DNA of 64,000 nucleotides from Pyrus communis (lineage: Eukaryota; Streptophyta; Magnoliopsida; Rosales; Rosaceae). Positions 59,932 to 64,000 of this stretch are shown here, piece after piece. Each line of letters opens with the position of its first letter. The stretch's first letter is position 1. Location of the stretch: positions 13,038,088 through 13,102,087 of the forward strand of contig NC_084811.1 in assembly GCF_963583255.1 (NCBI RefSeq), in the 5' to 3' direction. A program made the position numbers and the translations under genes. The notes under the pieces are model-generated. The model saw only the letters and a program-made list of their open reading frames with translations, had not been told where the DNA came from and did no database searches.

Positions 59932-61559
59932 ATGCCAGCATGCTAGGGCGGTAGGGAAGTACCACAGAGCAGAGTCTTAGAGGAATGAGGGTAACACATG
60001 ATCGCATAGGGAACAATAGTTGTAATGGTGGCCCTACCGGAGGAATGAAGACGCAAGTAGTGGCTCACAATACGAGGAATTTTTCTCCTTGAACCTTTTT
60101 TGTAGGTACCAACAACATGAGTGACAATAATGATCTTTCCAAGTCATCATAGAAGGGTTGCATCACTTTGTATGCACTATTTCGTTGTGGAAACTGGGAT
60201 ACTCGAAAGCTAAGCCTTGCACTTTCTTGGGCTGCAAGACCAGGCCAATATTGTGATTGGTTATTGAAGAGTTGGGAGACACGATAACTCAAGGTTGGGT
60301 CACAGAACAACCAAGGCTTATGGATTGTGAGAAGTGGACTACTCTAGTGATTCAAAACAACTCGATTAGGGTTGACTATGTGGATCATTACAATATACCT
60401 TAGACTATGAGTGGGGCTGAGGGATCCACACCATAGGAGGTCACTCCAATTGCTCTGACGGAGATGACGTCCCACCCAGATGGTAGAGCTGGCTCTCCAA
60501 AATTTTTTGAGGACAACGGATTGAAACGAAAATCAGATAAAAAAGAGAAAGGTAGCTATCAATCGCAGTAGAAGAAAACAAAGAGGGGTGAGGGTAGTTC
60601 CTTAAGAAGTTGAGGGAGCGATGCTTAGAAGCTGAGTGGAGTTTATTTGCTAAAGATGACTTACAAGAGGTGCCGGTCGCTCAAGGTGAGGATATATTGG
60701 CCTATCTTGAGAGAAATTGCGAACGCAGGCAAGAAGTGCGGGTAGGGAAACTTAGGATAGTAACAGCTGGCCTGAAACAATCACAAGATTGCCATGATAT
60801 ACTTATTATGGAATTGTCTTGTGTCAGACACGGCTCCACAGGCTCATAAGATGACATAAAACCTCTATGGTTTTCTCCCAGAAAAGAAAATGAAAAGCTA
60901 CAGAATCGAAGATGTAAGATGACAAATGGATTATAGCTATGGTTTTAAGGTGCCTCATATTGGTGCGGCTGGTGGATTAAGTCTCTGGTGGAACGACCCA
61001 ATCGAGGTAATGATATTAGTTTTCACAAAAAAAATATAATTCATACAAATGTGGGAGTTGGAAGTAATAGTGATTGGATCTAAGCATCATGAATGTATGG
61101 TAACCCATATAAAGCCGAAAAGGGTATTTTTAATGATGGTTCATAGAGGTCTTAGAGCCAACTAGTTCACCATAATTTTTTAAGGGAGACTGGAATGAGG
61201 TTTTGTGGGATTGCGATAAGATAGTGGTAGTGAGGAATCAAACATTTGTCCTCAGTTTTTGCAAGAATTAATGAAAATAATGGAGTTAGGTGGTCTAGGT
61301 TTTAGTGGGCCGGGATTTACGTGGCGAGGTACTCACGATAATAGTCCGGTTCAAAAGTGCTTTGATAGAAGCCTACTAAACGAAATATGGTAGGGGTGTT
61401 GGCCAAATACTTCTGTCATTCGTGGTGCAGTGTGGGTTTCTAACCACTGTCTGTTATTTGTCAACAATGAACCAAGAGCTTTTAGAAGGAAGAAGTTGTC
61501 TAGATTTGAAGCTTTTTGGCTGGCGGAAGAAGGATGCATGGAGATTGAGAAGAGAATGC
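59932..61559 (+). pseudogene. LINE (L1-type) ORF1 end and ORF2 endonuclease, broken
   Basis: The segment from about 60330 reads as a degraded ORF1 tail (basic KRKSDKKEKG). From about 60940, broken plus-strand frames give PHIGAAGGLSLWWNDPIEV, GDWNEVLWDCDK, MELGGLGFSGPGFTWRG, FDRSLLNE and RKKLSRFEAFWLAEEGC, the APE-type endonuclease of plant L1 ORF2. The reverse transcriptase would follow but is displaced or lost where the copia element begins at 61560. 59932-60330 shows nothing clear. Confidence 0.7.
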
Positions 61560-61657
61560 TGTTGTTTTGTTTTTTGAATGTCTTTATTCATCTCTCAAGG
61601 AGGGATTCATTAAATGTTACAATCCTATCACTAAGGAAAGAAATAATTTACATAAAA

Positions 61658-62292
61658 TCATAATAAACTATCATAATAAACTACAAATCTCAAGATTACA
61701 GGAATATATACACAAAAGTCAACATTCTCCCTCAAGTTAGTACATATATCACACATGCCTAACTTGTGTAAGAAACTTGAAAACTTATGACTTGAAACAG
61801 CCTTTGTGAAGATATTTGCCAACTGATCGTCTATTCTTATTGCCGGTACCTCAATTATCTTCCCTTCCAATTTTTCTTTGATGAAGAATCGGTTAACTTC
61901 AACATGCTTTGTTATATCATGTTGTACCGGGTTATTTGCATTGTCACGGGCAGCTTTATTATCACAAATAATTTCATGGGTTGAGCATGTTCTATACCCA
62001 GATCCCTTAGCAAAAGCTTAAGCCACAAAATTTCACAAATCCCCAAGGCCATACCTCTGTATTCAGCTTTTGCACTGGAACGAGCAACCACATTTTGTTT
62101 TTTACTTCTCCATGTAACCAAGTTACCCCCAACGAATCTAAAGTAACCTGATGTTGAGCGTCTATCATCCACCGAACCGGCCCAATCTGCATCAGTATAA
62201 CCATCAATGCTAAGATGGTTATTTCTTTTAAACAAAATTCCTTTTCCTGGACTTCCCTTCAAATACTGCAAGATTCTCATCACTGCATTCAT
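61658..62292 (-). pseudogene. Copia W RNase H
   Basis: MRILQYLKGSPGKGILF, GYTDADWAGSVDDRRSTSGY, NVVARSSAKAEYRGMALG and, after a frame change, IDDQLANIFTKAV are the copia RNase H motifs, with the D and E catalytic residues visible. Confidence 0.85.
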
Positions 62293-62295
62293 ATG

Positions 62296-63310
62296 TTATT
62301 CTCTAGGATCATGCATGTATTGACTCACTACACTTAAGGCATAGGCAAGGTCTGGTCTTGTGTGTGCCAAGTACATTAAACACCCTACTAACCTTTGGTA
62401 TCTTCCTTTGTCTACTAGCACTTGGTTATGATTAACGCTAAGCTTCAATCCTTCCTCTAATAGTGTAGCTATTGGCTGACAAGCTAACATTTCAGTTTCG
62501 TGCAACAAATCAATAATATACTTCTTCTGAGACAAGAAAATTCCAGAACTACTTCTTGACACCTCAATCCCTAGAAAATATTTGGGGGATCCAAAGTCCT
62601 TCATCTCAAATTCTGTAGACAGGTGTCTTTGCAAGGCCGCATGTTCTTCCGGATCATTCCCTGTTACCACCATGTCATTTACATACACAATGAGTGCAGT
62701 AAGTTTCAACGCCTTTTCAGAAATAGAGTATGATCGAAGTTACTTTGTTTGTAACCAAACGCTTTCATAGATTTTGTGAATCTTCCAAACCATGCTCGAG
62801 AAGACTGTTTCAAACCATACAAGGATTTCTTCAACCTGCACACCTTTCTCTTATAATTATTTGGAGCATTACAACCTGGTGGAAGATCCATATGAATACC
62901 TTCTGTCAAATCTCCATGCAAGAAGGCTTTTTTCACATCGAACTGCTGTAAAGGCCAATTAAGATTTACAGACTCTGTTGATCTTGGCCACATGAGCAAA
63001 TGTATCTGTATAATCGATTCCATATTTTTAAGCGTACCATTTTGCTACCAGTCTTGCCTTGAAGCGATCCATCGTCCTATTAGCTTTGTATTTCACAATA
63101 ATAGACCCATTTGCATCCCACAGGTTTCTTGCTAACTGGCAAGTCTGTGATCTCCCAGGTAGCATTCTTCTTCAAAGACTTCAATTCTTCATTCATTGCT
63201 GCTTGCCAACGTGGATCAGCTAAAGCCTCCTGCACATTGTTAGGAATAGATACATTAGATAATTGATATACAAATGACTTATTTGATTCTGACAGGTGGC
63301 TGGTAGACAC
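62296..63310 (-). pseudogene. Copia W reverse transcriptase, three frames
   Basis: 63310-63080 holds WQAAMNEELKSLKKNATWEI. 63023-62706 holds LQQFDVKKAFLHGDLTEGIH and RLKKSLYGLKQSSRAWF. 62709-62296 holds LIVYVNDMVVTGND, where the active-site YVDD is changed to YVND. One frameshift and at least one stop separate the pieces. Confidence 0.85.
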
Positions 63311-64000
63311 ATAATTACTTAACGGTATAACACATTAGATTATGGGTTAGGTCTATTAACTGGGTGCCTAGTTTTGCATTTAGGGTCTGCTTCATAAGTA
63401 AGTTTAGGAATACCTTGGTTAACATGGTTAGGGAGACGACATGGTGGTGGTGCATCCGGGAGCGAAGACGATTGATTATGGATATTAGGGCTCAAAGATG
63501 GTGAGACCAACTGTGAGGTAGCTGGCAACACGGGGCTGTCCAACGGTGAGGAAGCTGGCAATAAGTTGTCCAATGGTGAGGAAGGTAGGGAATTTTTTGA
63601 CTGTGTCAATTCGTCTCTTTCGAAGTTTGCAACATTGTTTTCATGTGAAGATCACCACTTGACTCCAAGACATCACCACTCAATTCCAAGTAATTCATAT
63701 CATTATTTTCTTGTGAATCATCACCACATGTCTCCAAGACATCACCACTTAAATCCAAATGACTCACAATATCTATATCAGGAACAATATAATCAAGAGT
63801 TTGAACTTCTACCTAATTCTTCCCCTAAAGTCCAGACTCAGAATGGGCAAATTACAGATCATTTTCATGAAATGCAACATCCACAGTGACAAACAACTTC
63901 TTAGTCGGAGGGTGATAACAGCGATATCCATTCTGATTTGAGGCATAACCCATAAACACACACTATAAGGCTCGAGGTTCAAGCTTACTCCTCTGCTATT

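Larger units (their letters stand above)
61560..64000 (-). mobile_element. Short-LTR copia element W, 3' two-thirds, runs off the right edge
   Basis: The 165-bp 3' LTR (61560-61724) starts TGTTGACTTTTG and ends AAACAACA on the minus strand, preceded by the polypurine-like TTGAGGGAGAA. Upstream are RNase H (to about 61912-62292), reverse transcriptase (62296-63023), the RT N-terminal part (63080-63310), a Ser/Pro-rich linker (63340-63609) and the integrase end (GYRCYHPPTKKLFVTVDVAF near 63850-63930). Stops and frameshifts break it. It differs in sequence from X, Y and Z and inserted into the LINE. Confidence 0.85.

Overview
This window looks like nuclear DNA of a woody eudicot, most plausibly a member of the Rosaceae (apple or pear type). 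It is AT-rich, has GT-AG introns, and is packed with plant retroelements. Among these are Cassandra elements, whose LTRs carry a 5S rRNA-like promoter. The family assignment is an inference from element and gene resemblance, not from a search.

Five host loci can be supported. (1) A minus-strand DUF3741/DUF4378 protein of about 365 aa (2121-5134, 3 exons). (2) A minus-strand membrane-anchored cupin of about 224 aa (11841-13852, 3 exons). (3) A plus-strand MYB-CC transcription factor of the PHR1-LIKE group, about 290 aa (31139-36536, 6 exons). (4) A minus-strand PHYTOCHROME KINASE SUBSTRATE-type protein of about 633 aa (38181-40268, 2 exons). (5) A HINT1-like histidine-triad gene (41548-55166, minus) whose intron has been blown up to 13 kb by retrotransposons and which seems to lack its second coding segment.

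The rest is mostly mobile DNA. From left to right: part of a probable Ty3-type LTR (1-818); a Cassandra solo LTR; a decayed copia element (6069-9130); an endogenous pararetrovirus relic on the minus strand (about 14100-19200), cut by another Cassandra LTR and lacking a recognisable reverse transcriptase; a long LTR-like block (21602-23707); an ascorbate peroxidase pseudogene (24620-25651); a PIF/Harbinger transposon (26269-29935) hit by a complete Cassandra and by a second LTR-like insert, both with perfect 5-bp target duplications; and several MITEs and SINEs.

The HINT intron holds three related copia elements: a plus-strand fragment and a minus-strand fragment arranged as a large inverted repeat, followed by a near-complete 6.2-kb copy. 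The right end is a LINE. Into it has gone an LTR element carrying fragments of at least three unrelated host genes (cyclin B, a TPR protein, coatomer beta), and then a short-LTR copia element that runs off the window.

The most unusual signal is in the untranslated leader of the copia family: five hairpins in tandem between the primer-binding site and gag, each with a bulged base, a GCG/CGC clamp and a 7-nt loop. Base changes in the stems preserve pairing across units and across copies. The second is the multi-gene-fragment LTR element at 57020-59931.
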